Of a stretch of 36,995 nt of DNA, positions 17,653 to 27,687 are shown one piece after another (the first letter of the stretch is position 1; the number at the start of each line of letters is the position of its first letter). The position numbers and the translations under genes are program-made. The notes under the pieces are model-generated. The model saw only the letters and a program-made list of their open reading frames with translations. It was not told where the DNA came from and ran no database searches. The stretch covers positions 1 through 36,995 of the forward strand of contig NZ_BATM01000010.1 in NCBI RefSeq assembly GCF_000467185.1, read 5' to 3'. The stretch is from Vibrio ezurae NBRC 102218. Lineage in GTDB: Bacteria; Pseudomonadota; Gammaproteobacteria; Enterobacterales; Vibrionaceae.

Positions 17653-18948
17653 ATGAGAACCGTTACCTGGGAATCACTAAGCGCAGAACAGCAAAACGCC
17701 GTACTGCAACGCCCTGCAATCACAGAGGGTGCGAATATCACTGCCGCTGTTACAGCTGTAGTTGATCGCGTAAAAAAAGAGGGCGATAAAGCGCTACTTG
17801 ATCTTACTGAGAAATTTGATGGTGTTCGTCCTGACAGCATTCGTGTCAGCAGTGCAGAGATTGATGCTGCCGAACAACGTTTGCCTGAGAAGATGAAAGC
17901 TGCGCTAAATCAAGCGCATAAAAACATCAGCGCTTTTCACCAAGCACAAAAGCTGCCACCACTGACAGTGGAAACACAACCCGGTGTGGTGTGTGAGCTT
18001 GTGACTCGTGCCATTAACACGGTAGGTTTATACATTCCAGGTGGTAGTGCGCCATTACCGTCAACGGTATTAATGTTAGGCGTACCGGCGCAAATCGCCG
18101 GTTGTAATAAAGTCGTATTGTGTTCGCCACCGCCGATCGCGGATGAAATCTTATACGTGGCTAAGCTATGTAATATCGATGAGGTGTACAATTTAGGTGG
18201 CGGTCAAGCTATCGCTGCAATGGCGTACGGCACGGAAACGGTAGTTAAAGTCGATAAAATCTTTGGCCCTGGTAATGCTTACGTGACTGAAGCAAAACGT
18301 CAAGTAAGCAACGATTTCCGCGGCGCAGGCATTGATATGCCAGCAGGTCCATCTGAAGTTCTTGTGATCGCCGATGAAACTGCGGATCCTGACTTTGTTG
18401 CAGCGGATCTATTGAGCCAAGCTGAGCATGGTCCTGACTCTCAAACTGTACTGGTTACTCCATCAGTATTACTTGCCGACCAAGTAACCGATGCCGTGCA
18501 ACGTCAACTTGCTGAGCTTTCTCGTAAAGACATTGCCGAGCAAGCGCTGGCATCGAGTATCATTGTGATTTCTGAGTCGTTAACGCAATCTGTGGCGATT
18601 TCAAATTTCTACGGCCCTGAGCACTTGATTGTACAAACTAAAAACCCAAGAGAGCTATTGCCACTTTTGGATAATGCAGGTTCTATCTTCCTTGGCGACT
18701 GGTCTCCAGAGTCAGCCGGTGATTATGCGTCGGGGACTAACCACGTATTGCCTACTTATGGCTACACTCGCACCTACTCAAGCTTAGGTCTTGCTGACTT
18801 TAGCAAACGCATGACGGTACAAGAGCTGACTCAAGATGGTCTTAAAATACTAGCGCCAACGGTTGTGACTATGGCGGAAGCCGAAGGTCTTGATGCGCAC
18901 AAACGTGCGGTCACTATTCGTGTAGAAAAACTGTTAGCTGCAAAGTAG
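17653..18948 (+). CDS. hisD: Histidinol dehydrogenase
   Basis: HisD oxidises L-histidinol to histidine in two NAD-dependent steps and needs zinc. The 431 residues include [20 protein letters not shown] at about 120-139, [30 protein letters not shown], the zinc-region [13 protein letters not shown], and [12 protein letters not shown] three bases earlier could serve as start, but the ATG gives the common MRTV start and good spacing from GGAG inside the end of hisG. The gene nearly abuts hisG, so translational coupling is likely. hisC follows after 13 bases. Confidence 0.97.
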   Translation: MRTVTWESLSAEQQNAVLQRPAITEGANITAAVTAVVDRVKKEGDKALLDLTEKFDGVRPDSIRVSSAEIDAAEQRLPEKMKAALNQAHKNISAFHQAQKLPPLTVETQPGVVCELVTRAINTVGLYIPGGSAPLPSTVLMLGVPAQIAGCNKVVLCSPPPIADEILYVAKLCNIDEVYNLGGGQAIAAMAYGTETVVKVDKIFGPGNAYVTEAKRQVSNDFRGAGIDMPAGPSEVLVIADETADPDFVAADLLSQAEHGPDSQTVLVTPSVLLADQVTDAVQRQLAELSRKDIAEQALASSIIVISESLTQSVAISNFYGPEHLIVQTKNPRELLPLLDNAGSIFLGDWSPESAGDYASGTNHVLPTYGYTRTYSSLGLADFSKRMTVQELTQDGLKILAPTVVTMAEAEGLDAHKRAVTIRVEKLLAAK

Positions 18949-18961
18949 GAAAGAAGTAGAC

Positions 18962-20014
18962 ATGGAAAAGTTAGCTCGTAAACAGGTTCAGGCTTTAACC
19001 CCTTATTTATCTGCACGCCGCATTGGTGGCTCAGGTGATGTATGGCTCAATGCCAATGAATCACCTTTTGACAATACTTATACCCTTGAGGCTTCTAGCC
19101 TAAACCGTTATAGCGATTGTCAGCCACCACAGCTTATTAGTGCGTATGCCGCCTATGCCGGGGTGACGCCTGAGCAGGTATTAACCACGCGCGGCGCAGA
19201 CGAGGGCATTGAACTTTTGGTACGTGCGTTTTGTGAGCCGGGTGAAGACGCCATCGTCTATTGCCCGCCAACTTATGGCATGTACGCCATTAGTGCAGAA
19301 ACCATTGGTGTTGAGCGTAAAGTTGTTCCATTGACCGATGAGTGGCAACTGGATTTACCGGCCATTGAGCGAAGCCTAGATAAGGTTAAGTTGGTGTTTG
19401 TTTGTTCTCCAAACAACCCGACAGGTAATTTAATCAATCGTGACGACATTATTGCTCTGCTTGAGATGACTCAAGATAAAGCGATTGTGGTAATGGATGA
19501 AGCGTACATCGACTTCTGCCCAGAAGCCTCTACGGTTGATTTGCTAAACGATTACCCGCACCTTGCTATTTTGCGTACTATGTCAAAAGCATTTGCTCTT
19601 GCAGGGCTTCGCTGTGGCTTTACACTAGCGAACGAAGCACTTATCAATGTACTGCTAAAAGTCATTGCGCCATACCCAGTGCCAGTACCCGTGGCGGACA
19701 TCGCCTGTTTGGCCTTGTCCAAAGATGGCCTTGAGCGAGCGACTACCCAAATTGCTACTTTGAATGAAAACCGCACTTATTTAGCCGCTGAGCTAAAAGA
19801 AATTGCCAACGTGACTGTGTATTCAGGTTTTGGTAATTACCTATTGATCCGCTTCCCTAATGGCGATGCTTTATTTAAAGCCGCTTGGGATGCGGGCATT
19901 ATTTTGCGTAATTCTCCAATTCAAGATTGCGTTCGTATTAGCATTGGCAGTCGTGAAGAGTGTGAAAAAACACTGAATTTTATCAAGACCCAATTGGCTC
20001 AAATTACCGCGTAG
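18962..20014 (+). CDS. hisC: Histidinol-phosphate aminotransferase
   Basis: HisC is a pyridoxal-phosphate enzyme that converts imidazole-acetol phosphate to histidinol phosphate. It has 350 residues of fold type [12 protein letters not shown] is near the N-terminus, the cofactor-binding [12 protein letters not shown] is near residue 150, and [13 protein letters not shown] is near 178. The Schiff-base lysine is K209 in [15 protein letters not shown]. Length is normal. AGGAAAG precedes the ATG. It lies between hisD and hisB in the standard enterobacterial/Vibrio order. Confidence 0.97.
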   Translation: MEKLARKQVQALTPYLSARRIGGSGDVWLNANESPFDNTYTLEASSLNRYSDCQPPQLISAYAAYAGVTPEQVLTTRGADEGIELLVRAFCEPGEDAIVYCPPTYGMYAISAETIGVERKVVPLTDEWQLDLPAIERSLDKVKLVFVCSPNNPTGNLINRDDIIALLEMTQDKAIVVMDEAYIDFCPEASTVDLLNDYPHLAILRTMSKAFALAGLRCGFTLANEALINVLLKVIAPYPVPVPVADIACLALSKDGLERATTQIATLNENRTYLAAELKEIANVTVYSGFGNYLLIRFPNGDALFKAAWDAGIILRNSPIQDCVRISIGSREECEKTLNFIKTQLAQITA

Positions 20015-20044
20015 GACGCCGAATTAGAATAATAAGGAAGAACA

Positions 20045-21118
20045 ATGAGCACACCGCAAAAGATTTTATTTATCGACCGTGATGGTACGTTAATTGTCGA
20101 ACCCCCTGTCGATTTCCAAGTAGACCGTTTAGACAAATTGCAGTTTGAACCTTTGGTTATCCCAAGCTTGTTATCACTGCAAGATGCAGGCTACCGTCTA
20201 GTAATGGTGACCAACCAAGATGGTTTAGGCACAGATAGCTACCCGCAAGCAGATTTTGATGCGCCCCATGATTTGATGATGCATATCTTTGAATCACAAG
20301 GCGTGCGTTTTGACGAAGTGCTGATTTGTCCTCACTTTAACGAAGACAACTGTACTTGCCGCAAGCCTAAGCTAGGTTTGGTGAAAGAGTACTTGCAACA
20401 AGGCAAAGTGGACTTTAAAACCTCTGCGGTGATTGGCGATCGTGAAACGGATCTGCAACTGGCCGAAAATATGGCAATCAAAGGCATTCAGTACAATCCA
20501 CAAACCATGAACTGGCCCGCAATTGTTAAGTCACTGACCACCAATCCTCGCGTTTCAGAAGTGGTTCGCACCACCAAAGAAACCGACATTCGTGTTGCGG
20601 TGAATCTTGATGAAGTTGGTGGAAATAAAATCGAAACGGGTTTGGGCTTTTTTGATCACATGCTAGATCAAATTGCCACTCATGGCGGTTTCCAATTACA
20701 ACTGAGCGTTGATGGCGACTTGCACATTGATGATCACCACACAGTTGAAGATACGGCGCTGGCGTTAGGTCAAGCTATCAAAGAAGCATTGGGTGACAAG
20801 CGCGGTATTGGTCGCTTTGGTTTTACCTTACCAATGGATGAGTGTTTGGCGCAGTGCAGTTTAGATCTTTCCGGTCGTGCTTATTTAAAATTTGATGCCA
20901 AATTTAGCCGCGATGAAGTTGGCGGATTCTCTACCGAAATGGCAGGGCACTTCTTCCGCTCTCTAGCAGATGGTATGGCATGCACACTGCATCTTTCGTC
21001 AGTAGGCGAAAATGATCACCACATTATTGAGAGCCTATTTAAAGCGTTTGGCCGCACATTGCGCCAAGCGATTAAGGTTGAAGGCACTGAGCTACCAAGT
21101 AGCAAGGGAATGTTGTAA
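20045..21118 (+). CDS. hisB: Bifunctional histidinol-phosphatase / imidazoleglycerol-phosphate dehydratase
   Basis: This is a fused protein of 357 residues. The N-terminal HAD phosphatase has the nucleophile motif DRDGT with Asp 11 and Asp 13, the zinc-binding CTCRKPK stretch and IGDRETD. The C-terminal dehydratase (about 165-357) has [14 protein letters not shown] and [16 protein letters not shown], whose histidines and glutamates hold manganese. It catalyses two non-consecutive pathway steps. The fusion is standard in gammaproteobacteria. AAGGAAG precedes the ATG, and hisH starts nine bases after its stop. Confidence 0.97.
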   Translation: MSTPQKILFIDRDGTLIVEPPVDFQVDRLDKLQFEPLVIPSLLSLQDAGYRLVMVTNQDGLGTDSYPQADFDAPHDLMMHIFESQGVRFDEVLICPHFNEDNCTCRKPKLGLVKEYLQQGKVDFKTSAVIGDRETDLQLAENMAIKGIQYNPQTMNWPAIVKSLTTNPRVSEVVRTTKETDIRVAVNLDEVGGNKIETGLGFFDHMLDQIATHGGFQLQLSVDGDLHIDDHHTVEDTALALGQAIKEALGDKRGIGRFGFTLPMDECLAQCSLDLSGRAYLKFDAKFSRDEVGGFSTEMAGHFFRSLADGMACTLHLSSVGENDHHIIESLFKAFGRTLRQAIKVEGTELPSSKGML

Positions 21119-21127
21119 GGAGTTGGC

Positions 21128-21748
21128 GTGGAAAATCAATCACAAACCGCAGTTATCATAGACACGGGATGTGCAAACGTCTCGTCGGTACGCTTTGCTA
21201 TCGAACGTCTAGGGTATGATGTTGCAGTATCAAAAGATCCTGCCATTGTATTAGCCGCAGATAAGCTATTTTTGCCGGGCGTTGGCACAGCCAGTGAAGC
21301 GATGCGTAATTTGCAAGAGCGCAACCTAATAGAACTGGTTAAGCAGGTTGAAAAGCCTATGCTTGGCATTTGTTTAGGCATGCAGTTGTTAGGTAAGTTG
21401 TCAGAAGAGAAAGGACAAAAAGCGGATGAAATTGTCCCTTGTCTTGGCTTATGTGACGGCGAAGTTCGCAAATTAGACAGTAAAGAAAACCCACTACCAC
21501 ATATGGGTTGGAACACCGTCTCGGCCAAAGAGGGACACCCTCTATTTAAAGGCATTGAGTCAGGCGAATACTTCTACTTTGTGCACAGTTTTGCTATGCC
21601 GGAAGGGGATTACACCATCGCCAGTTGTGACTACGGCAGCCGTTTTAGTGCTGCGGTGCAAAGTGGCAACTACTATGGGGTACAATTCCACCCAGAGCGT
21701 TCTTCCAAAGCAGGCTCGCAACTGATTAAAAACTTTTTAGAGCTTTAA
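21128..21748 (+). CDS. hisH: Imidazole glycerol phosphate synthase, glutaminase subunit
   Basis: HisH releases ammonia from glutamine and passes it to HisF. The 206-residue class I amidotransferase has nucleophile Cys 82 in LGICLGMQ, and His 188 and Glu 190 in QFHPERS. The start is GTG, with AAGGAG about seven bases upstream. HisH works only as a complex with HisF, whose gene usually lies two genes downstream. Here hisF is 9.4 kb away, so the two subunits of one enzyme are made from separate transcription units. Confidence 0.96.
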   Translation: MENQSQTAVIIDTGCANVSSVRFAIERLGYDVAVSKDPAIVLAADKLFLPGVGTASEAMRNLQERNLIELVKQVEKPMLGICLGMQLLGKLSEEKGQKADEIVPCLGLCDGEVRKLDSKENPLPHMGWNTVSAKEGHPLFKGIESGEYFYFVHSFAMPEGDYTIASCDYGSRFSAAVQSGNYYGVQFHPERSSKAGSQLIKNFLEL

Positions 21749-21771
21749 TGCTCGAACTATAACGACTTTAG

Positions 21772-22521
<750 letters not shown>

Positions 22522-22551
22522 CTCGCTTTAGCTAACTAGCCTAATTAATAA

Positions 22552-22586
22552 AACCACTTAGCTTTATCAGTTAGGTGGTTTTTTGT
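22552..22586 (+). terminator. Terminator after hisA
   Basis: AACCACTTA pairs with TTAGGTGGTT (one G-U pair) around about ten bases, followed by a T6 run. It closes the hisGDCBHA transcript before the inserted block. Confidence 0.85.
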
Positions 22587-22739
22587 TTTGTGGGTAAGGA
22601 CAAAGACAAGAGCGAGAATAAGGATAAGAAGAAGCAGGTTGTCGTTTTTGTTCAATCTTGTGCTGCATTTTTTACTTAGGATTAAGCCAACTTAGCGAAA
22701 GGTCACTCACATTGAGCGATCAGCGCGTAATTTTTAGAT

Positions 22740-23573
22740 ATGGCTTATACGATGTTAAATATAGTAAAACTAGACACCCTTGACACTCTACATTCCTTAA
22801 AAGCGGAGTACTTTGCGCAAACTCACGCCCCTCTTGATGGCATGTGGCACTTTGGCTTTGTGCCAATGTCGCAGCACTACGCTTTTTATGAAAGCGATGT
22901 GCTGGTGGGCTTTTGCTGTGTAAATAGCGAAGGCTATTTATTGCAATATTTTCTCTCTCCACAGGCGAGCACGTCAGCTTCGGATTTGTTTACCTTAATT
23001 GCGCAGCAAGACAGCAAAGTGATTGGCGAAGTCTGCGGTGCGTTTGTCAGCTCGTGTGATCCTAGCTTCCTTGCTTTGTCTTTAGATAATGCCGCTTCTA
23101 GTTCGGTCAATACGTTGCTGTACTGCGGCGTAAAGCAAGGTGTGAATAGTGAAGAAGCAGGTATTGAGCTGACATTAGCCACCGATGAGTGCTTGAGCCT
23201 GTATGTCGATTTTGCCGCCCAAGCGATTGGCGCGCCAAAAGAGTGGCTCACTGGTTATTACGGTAACTTGATTGCAAGAAACGAGCTATTTGGTTATTGG
23301 CAAGACGGTGAGTTAGTCGCAACAGGAGAGCGTCGCAAGTTTGATGAATTTCAGACTCAATATGCCGATTTGGGAATGATTGTTTCCGCGCAGCACAGAG
23401 GACAAGGAATTGCTACTAAGGTACTTAAAGCTTTAATTGCCAATGCTGTAGCGGAGCAGCTAATACCGATGTGCTCTACCGAAAAAACAAACATCGGCGC
23501 ACAACGCGCGATTGAAAAAGCAGGCTTGGTGAGTAAGCACCGCTTGCTACAAGTGCAGTTTGAAACGCTGTAA
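22740..23573 (+). CDS. GNAT-family N-acetyltransferase
   Basis: The 277-residue protein has a recognisable GNAT domain in its C-terminal half. The acetyl-CoA-binding motif is HRGQGIATKVLKALIA at about residues 218-233, preceded by strands GYWQDGELVATGER and DLGMIVSA, and followed by CSTEKTNIGAQRAIEKAGL. The N-terminal half (about 1-140) has a weaker alpha/beta pattern and may be a second, degenerate GNAT-like domain. The acceptor is unknown. Two in-frame ATGs lie 12 bases apart, neither with a good ribosome binding site. It is the first gene after the hisA terminator and needs its own promoter. Confidence 0.7.
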   Translation: MAYTMLNIVKLDTLDTLHSLKAEYFAQTHAPLDGMWHFGFVPMSQHYAFYESDVLVGFCCVNSEGYLLQYFLSPQASTSASDLFTLIAQQDSKVIGEVCGAFVSSCDPSFLALSLDNAASSSVNTLLYCGVKQGVNSEEAGIELTLATDECLSLYVDFAAQAIGAPKEWLTGYYGNLIARNELFGYWQDGELVATGERRKFDEFQTQYADLGMIVSAQHRGQGIATKVLKALIANAVAEQLIPMCSTEKTNIGAQRAIEKAGLVSKHRLLQVQFETL

Positions 23574-23586
23574 TTCGCCTGTACGT

Positions 23587-23618
23587 CATGATGCTTATTT
23601 AACGCAATAGGCATCATG
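23587..23618. other. Strong hairpin between GNAT and AraC genes
   Basis: CATGATGCTTATT and AATAGGCATCATG pair over 13 positions (one G-U) around TAACGC. There is no clear T-tract on either strand. It may end the GNAT transcript, or be an operator for the regulator encoded next. Confidence 0.55.
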
Positions 23619-23681
23619 GCTTGTTAATCTGCTACTATCAGCGTAATTGGCTTTTTTCACAGTCACGAGATAAAGGAACCC

Positions 23682-24512
23682 ATGCTTCATTGGATAATCC
23701 CTGCCACCGATACATGCAGTGAGCTTGTAGAGTGTTATTGGTTTATAGAAAAAACCACGGATACTGACAGTAGCTTTCCCAAATTAAACCCAGATCCTTG
23801 CGCGCATTTGATTATCACGCCTAACTCGTATTCGTATAGCAGTGATGAAGGCGCTATCTCTGGTCAAGGGAGTCACTTTTTGTGCGCTCATCAAAGTACG
23901 TTCGAGCTTGATCATTGCAAAGCATTTACTCATTTAGGAGTTAAGTTTCGCACCGGCGCGCCATATATACTGTCTGAAAATAATGAACATTTCACCGCAC
24001 TTGATCAAGTCATCGAACTCTCAGTGAATGATTTATTGTCTATGAGCGATGAAGATCAAAGACAAATGTATGCGCTGGCAAGAAGTGATAAAACGCAATG
24101 TGTTGCGATGTTAGAGCGCTACTTACAGCCGTGGCTGACACGCTCAAAAAGCGATCAGCACAGTAAACTGGTAAGCAAAGTATGTGATGAGCTACAACAT
24201 GTCTCTATCTCGGAACTCGCCAGTCAGTTATTTTGCTCACAACGCACCATTGAGCGCAGTTTTAGACGAGTCACAGGGCTGACATTAAAACAATATCAGG
24301 CGATGACTAAACTAGAGTTGATGCTAGAACATCTTTATCAGAAATCGCCCGCCGATATTGATTGGGTCGATATCGCGTTTGAATTTGGCTTTAGCGATCA
24401 GCCACATTTAATCCGCTATCTAAAAAACCAAATTGGCACCACGCCAAAGAAATACGCTGTGAATAGAGGCTTTACTATCGATATTTATGGCGCAGTAAGC
24501 TCTCATGAATGA
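23682..24512 (+). CDS. AraC-family transcriptional regulator
   Basis: The 276-residue protein has a C-terminal AraC double helix-turn-helix (about 165-265). The first helix pair is VSISELASQLFCSQRTIERS with FRRVTGLTLKQYQ. The second has the signature DIAFEFGFSDQPHLIRYLKN and TTPKKY. The N-terminal part (about 1-150) is a beta-rich sensing domain of the type found in regulators starting with a short region around LVECYWFIEK. The ligand is unknown. It has a good AAGGAAC ribosome binding site. Neighbouring candidates for control are the GNAT gene upstream and the convergent hydrolase, but no shared binding site could be shown. Confidence 0.85.
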   Translation: MLHWIIPATDTCSELVECYWFIEKTTDTDSSFPKLNPDPCAHLIITPNSYSYSSDEGAISGQGSHFLCAHQSTFELDHCKAFTHLGVKFRTGAPYILSENNEHFTALDQVIELSVNDLLSMSDEDQRQMYALARSDKTQCVAMLERYLQPWLTRSKSDQHSKLVSKVCDELQHVSISELASQLFCSQRTIERSFRRVTGLTLKQYQAMTKLELMLEHLYQKSPADIDWVDIAFEFGFSDQPHLIRYLKNQIGTTPKKYAVNRGFTIDIYGAVSSHE

Positions 24513-24516
24513 CGGC

Positions 24517-24550
24517 AAGTGATTAAACGAGCAGACTCGATTAATCACTT
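24517..24550. terminator. Bidirectional hairpin between AraC and hydrolase genes
   Basis: AAGTGATTAA-A-CGAG and CTCG-A-TTAATCACTT pair over 14 positions with one A-A mismatch around CAGA. It lies between convergent genes and includes the stop codon of the minus-strand gene. It lacks a long T-tract, so it is a weaker terminator than others here. Confidence 0.6.
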
Positions 24551-25703
24551 AACAGCACCTGCTGCATGCTCGCTAGGCTTTGCTCAAAGTAAGGATTGTA
24601 AGTAAGGCGTGCGTGTATTTTACCTTCCTCTACATAGCCATAAGACGAATACCATACAGTTGCGCCATCTAGGCATTGCACCTCTAGCTCTGCCCCTTGT
24701 CCATTATTACACAGCCGATTTTTGCCATTCACGCCATATTCTGGATTACTCGGTGAAAACAACCCAGCCATGTGCGATCCCTCGCTAATGCGCTGTTCAG
24801 GTAAGTTCATGTTGTAAGCCGTAGTACGTGCTTTGAGGGGAGGATTACTGCCTAGCCAAATTAGCTGTGAATTGGGGTTATCAAAGCGGTTCGCAAATTG
24901 TTCCACTGCAAAGTATTTATCCACCACCGTATCGCCTTCACTGATTAACATAAATACAGGCTTCGAGTATTTAGGATTCGATTTTAGTGCCTGTTGCACG
25001 CGCTGAGTCGTTTCATAATAGCTAGCGGCCGCCGTCATCGGCAATGAATCGTAACGTAGGTAATTGGTTTCTGGGTCTTGGTCGGCCCACTCAATCACAT
25101 ATTGCGCATATTTTGCCATAGGCAGCAGATCTGAACTGCCGTTAAAGGCGGGTGAGTACAAAATTAATCCCTTGATGCACTGTCTGTTAACGCATAGCGA
25201 GTGACGATATTTGCCCCAGTAGAATAACCGCCTAGCCAAACATTCTCTGACTCTTGTTTAAGCAAGGCGATTTGATGCTCTACGCTTTGTTGCCATATAT
25301 CCGCCGATACCAGTTTAAGATCGCCCACTTTTGAGCCATGCCCAGGTAGCAGCACAGTTCTAACTAAATACCCTTTGTCACTTAATCGCTGCGCAATATC
25401 AGAAAAAGAGTAGGGCGAATCACCCAAGCCGTGCACCAAAAGAATAGCCTCACCATTGGGTTTACTAGGGCGATATTCTTGCGGTGAGTTCAAGGCGATT
25501 TCTCTGTTTATGTCATCGGTAATAAAATTTCGTTCAAGCTTCATCCATTGTTGGGTTTCTAATACATACTGCTCAAAGCTGGCTTGTTGGTAGGGGCTCA
25601 ATGTCTCGGCACTTTGATAGTGGTAAGGCACATCGTTGTTAGAGCCACAGGCTGTGAGTGAGGTGATAATAACAGGTATTAGAAAGGTGGATATTTTACT
25701 CAT
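24541..25703 (-). pseudogene. Alpha/beta-hydrolase lipoprotein, broken by a frameshift
   Basis: Two overlapping minus-strand reading frames join into one protein of about 387 residues. The first 179 residues carry a lipoprotein signal with lipobox LTAC (Cys 19), the oxyanion segment LLVHGLGDSPYSF, and the nucleophile elbow GGYSTG with Ser 161. It then runs out of frame at YALTDSASRD and a stop. The other frame continues correctly with IKGLILYSPAF and ends in an HM residue pair (GSHMAGLF) likely holding the catalytic His. Loss of one base near 25170-25185 explains it; the total of 1163 bases is one short of a codon multiple. The substrate is unknown. Either a recent pseudogene or a sequencing error. 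Confidence 0.82.
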
Positions 25704-25881
25704 GGAATCGGTTTATGCCTGCGGTGTTAACGGACTGAACTTTAATAGTACGTTCTTTAATTTCATATGCAATTTATTTGATAGTAATGCAATAGTAAAG
25801 ATAGGGATCACTTTGATTCAAGGGCTTTCATATCGAAGTGAAGAATTACAAACGTGCCTTTGTATTTAATGCCCTAAATTT

Positions 25882-25915
25882 GAACTGTTCTGATATGAAC
25901 TAAACGGTGTATAAT
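25882..25915 (+). promoter_or_regulatory. Candidate promoter/operator of the Fic-like gene
   Basis: A perfect TATAAT lies at 25910-25915. Just upstream is an overlapping pair of inverted repeats: GAAC-T-GTTC (25882-25890) and GTTC-TGATAT-GAAC (25887-25900). No good -35 is at standard distance. The repeats sit where a regulator, possibly the gene's own product or a partner, could bind. Transcription would start near 25922. Confidence 0.5.
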
Positions 25916-25946
25916 TCGCGTGTATTACATGAGCGGAAAAATAAAT

Positions 25947-26657
25947 ATGTTCACTGAAACTAAATGGGGCATGAAGCCGAATATTCCTCTGGCTAAACAG
26001 TTAGCCAAACGTGATGTGCCAGCTTTGGTTTATGATGCTGTGAACCTAGAAGGTGTTGCCATGACGCTACCTGAGGTTCAAACAATCCTTGATGGTATAA
26101 CGGTTGGTGGACATCGTATCAGTGATCAAAATATGGCGCTGAACCAAGCAAAAACTTGGGAGCGTATTTTTGAGCTCGTCGATTCATCGGAATTTCTCTT
26201 TTCAAAAGACACTGCATTGTTACTACATAATATCGCTGGTGAAGAAGAAGCATTAGAATGGGGGAAGTTTCGTTCTGGTTATGTATCAATCACGGGGTCT
26301 GATTATGAACCTCCAGCACCACAAGACCTCAATGAAAAATGGACAGAAGTACAAACTTTAGTTGATGCTTGTAATGATATTTATGATCGAGCCATTACTG
26401 CTTTTCTACAGATGGCACGAGCTCAGTTTTTCTGGGATGTGAATAAACGAACAGGTCGTTTTATGATGAATGGAATTTTGCTATCAGTAGGTTTTCCTAT
26501 CATAAATGTTCCTGCTAAACGTCAGCAGGAATTTAACACCTTAATGTTAGACTTCTATGCAAGTAATGATATGCAGCCGATGAATCAGTTCTTACGTAGT
26601 TGCCTTAATAAACAGATCATCAAAAATTTTCAATTAGATCTCAATATTGGTCAATAA
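25947..26657 (+). CDS. Fic-like protein lacking the catalytic histidine
   Basis: The protein has 236 residues from the chosen ATG. The Fic core motif, normally H-x-F-x-D-G-N-K/G-R-x-x-R, reads QFFWDVNKRTGR here: Gln 160 replaces the catalytic His and Val replaces the Gly, while Asp 164, Asn 166 and both Arg are kept. Near the N-terminus, AVNLEGVAMTLPEV (Glu 35) resembles the inhibitory helix S/T-x-x-x-E-G found in self-inhibited Fic proteins, with Ala for Ser. Active Fic enzymes transfer AMP from ATP to target proteins; this one may be inactive, or do other chemistry. GTG and ATG codons at 25920 and 25929 are in frame, but the promoter position favours the later ATG. Low confidence in function, high in fold. 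Confidence 0.8.
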   Translation: MFTETKWGMKPNIPLAKQLAKRDVPALVYDAVNLEGVAMTLPEVQTILDGITVGGHRISDQNMALNQAKTWERIFELVDSSEFLFSKDTALLLHNIAGEEEALEWGKFRSGYVSITGSDYEPPAPQDLNEKWTEVQTLVDACNDIYDRAITAFLQMARAQFFWDVNKRTGRFMMNGILLSVGFPIINVPAKRQQEFNTLMLDFYASNDMQPMNQFLRSCLNKQIIKNFQLDLNIGQ

Positions 26658-26716
26658 GATACAAATAGGCATCTTTTACAGAGTATCTCGCCTAGATAAG
26701 CCCATGCTTGAACGCT

Positions 26717-26734
26717 ACAGTATTCACATACTGT
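26717..26734. promoter_or_regulatory. Inverted repeat before the FISUMP gene
   Basis: ACAGTAT and ATACTGT are perfect complements around TCAC, ending 16 bases before the start codon. It could be an operator or a leader hairpin. The halves are in the opposite order to a LexA box, so it is not an SOS site. Confidence 0.45.
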
Positions 26735-26750
26735 TAATGGCATTACCATT

Positions 26751-27458
26751 GTGAAAACGTTCATTTTATCTATAGGGGTCAGTATGGTTCTTGCCACATC
26801 ATCATTTGCGAACAACATCGATTCGGATTTAACCCCCCAAACTCAAAATACCGTTCAAGATGCAGAGGGTAACATTTACCGCACTGTTAAAATTGGCGAT
26901 CAAGAGTGGTTGGCAGAGAACCTAAGAAGCACTCAATTTCAAGACGGTTCAGCTGTGAATACGGGGTTTATTCCAAAAGATGATCAAGCCAACCTAGCTA
27001 AATATGGCCGTTTATACAGCTGGCATGATGTAACGGACGCTCGCAAGTTATGCCCTAAAGGTTGGCGTGTCGCTACTGATGATGATTGGAAAGTATTAGA
27101 ACGCACTATAGGGATGCCAGAAGAGCAACTTGATCAACAAGGCTGGCGCGGCGCAAAGCAACATATAGGCTTGCAGTTAAAAGAAGCTCAGTCTCAAGGC
27201 GTATTTAATAAGTTTGCCCCTTCCTTGGTCAATAAACGTCATTTCTCAGCTCGTCCAGCAGGCGTAAAGTTACACGGGTTTTATATCACACAAGGTGTCT
27301 ATACTGAGTTTTGGACCGCAAGCAGCGCCACAGACAAGCAAGGCATCATACGTACCCTTGCATACTCTTGGTGGAATACACACAAAAGTGAAATTCGCCG
27401 TGCAACAAGCTCAAAGGACTATATGTTTTCGGTTCGCTGTGTGAGAGTTACTGAATAA
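26751..27458 (+). CDS. Secreted FISUMP-domain protein
   Basis: The 235-residue protein starts at GTG. Residues 1-20 are a Sec signal peptide (KTFILSIGVSMVLATSSFA, cut probably after SFA). The rest is a single Fibrobacter succinogenes major paralogous domain: DAEGNIYRTVKIGDQEWLAENL at the start, then YGRLYSWHDV, LCPKGWRVATDDDWKVLE, FWTASSA and the closing FSVRCVRV. The domain is common in Bacteroidetes and Fibrobacteres surface proteins and its role is unknown. In a Vibrio-like genome it looks imported. It follows the Fic-like gene after 93 bases on the same strand, with a small hairpin between. The ribosome binding site is weak. Confidence 0.85.
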   Translation: MKTFILSIGVSMVLATSSFANNIDSDLTPQTQNTVQDAEGNIYRTVKIGDQEWLAENLRSTQFQDGSAVNTGFIPKDDQANLAKYGRLYSWHDVTDARKLCPKGWRVATDDDWKVLERTIGMPEEQLDQQGWRGAKQHIGLQLKEAQSQGVFNKFAPSLVNKRHFSARPAGVKLHGFYITQGVYTEFWTASSATDKQGIIRTLAYSWWNTHKSEIRRATSSKDYMFSVRCVRVTE

Positions 27459-27687
27459 GCATTTAATTTAACTACAAATTAACTTCTAAGTTGACAGTCT
27501 TTCCCCCGTTGAAACTAAGGATTAACTGAGGGAGATACGTTTTTTAAAATAATATGCACATAAATGGTGCTGATTATATTTATGGATGTTATTGTTTTTT
27601 AAACGTTAAAACTATGTTCGGTATCTGCAAGCAGCTTAGTATTCGATTAGGTGTGTGAGATTCTGGTGAAAAGGGATAAAACTAGCA

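Noticed and set aside
24541..25239. Separate 232-residue gene downstream of the lipoprotein fragment
   Set aside because: Its first residues (MARRLFYWGKYRHS...) are out-of-frame translation of the conserved GGYSTG region. Only the part after IKGL is genuine, so it is the second half of one frameshifted gene.
26717..26734. LexA (SOS) box before the FISUMP gene
   Set aside because: A LexA box reads CTGT-N8-ACAG. Here the order is ACAGTAT then ATACTGT, the reverse polarity, so it is kept only as an unnamed inverted repeat.
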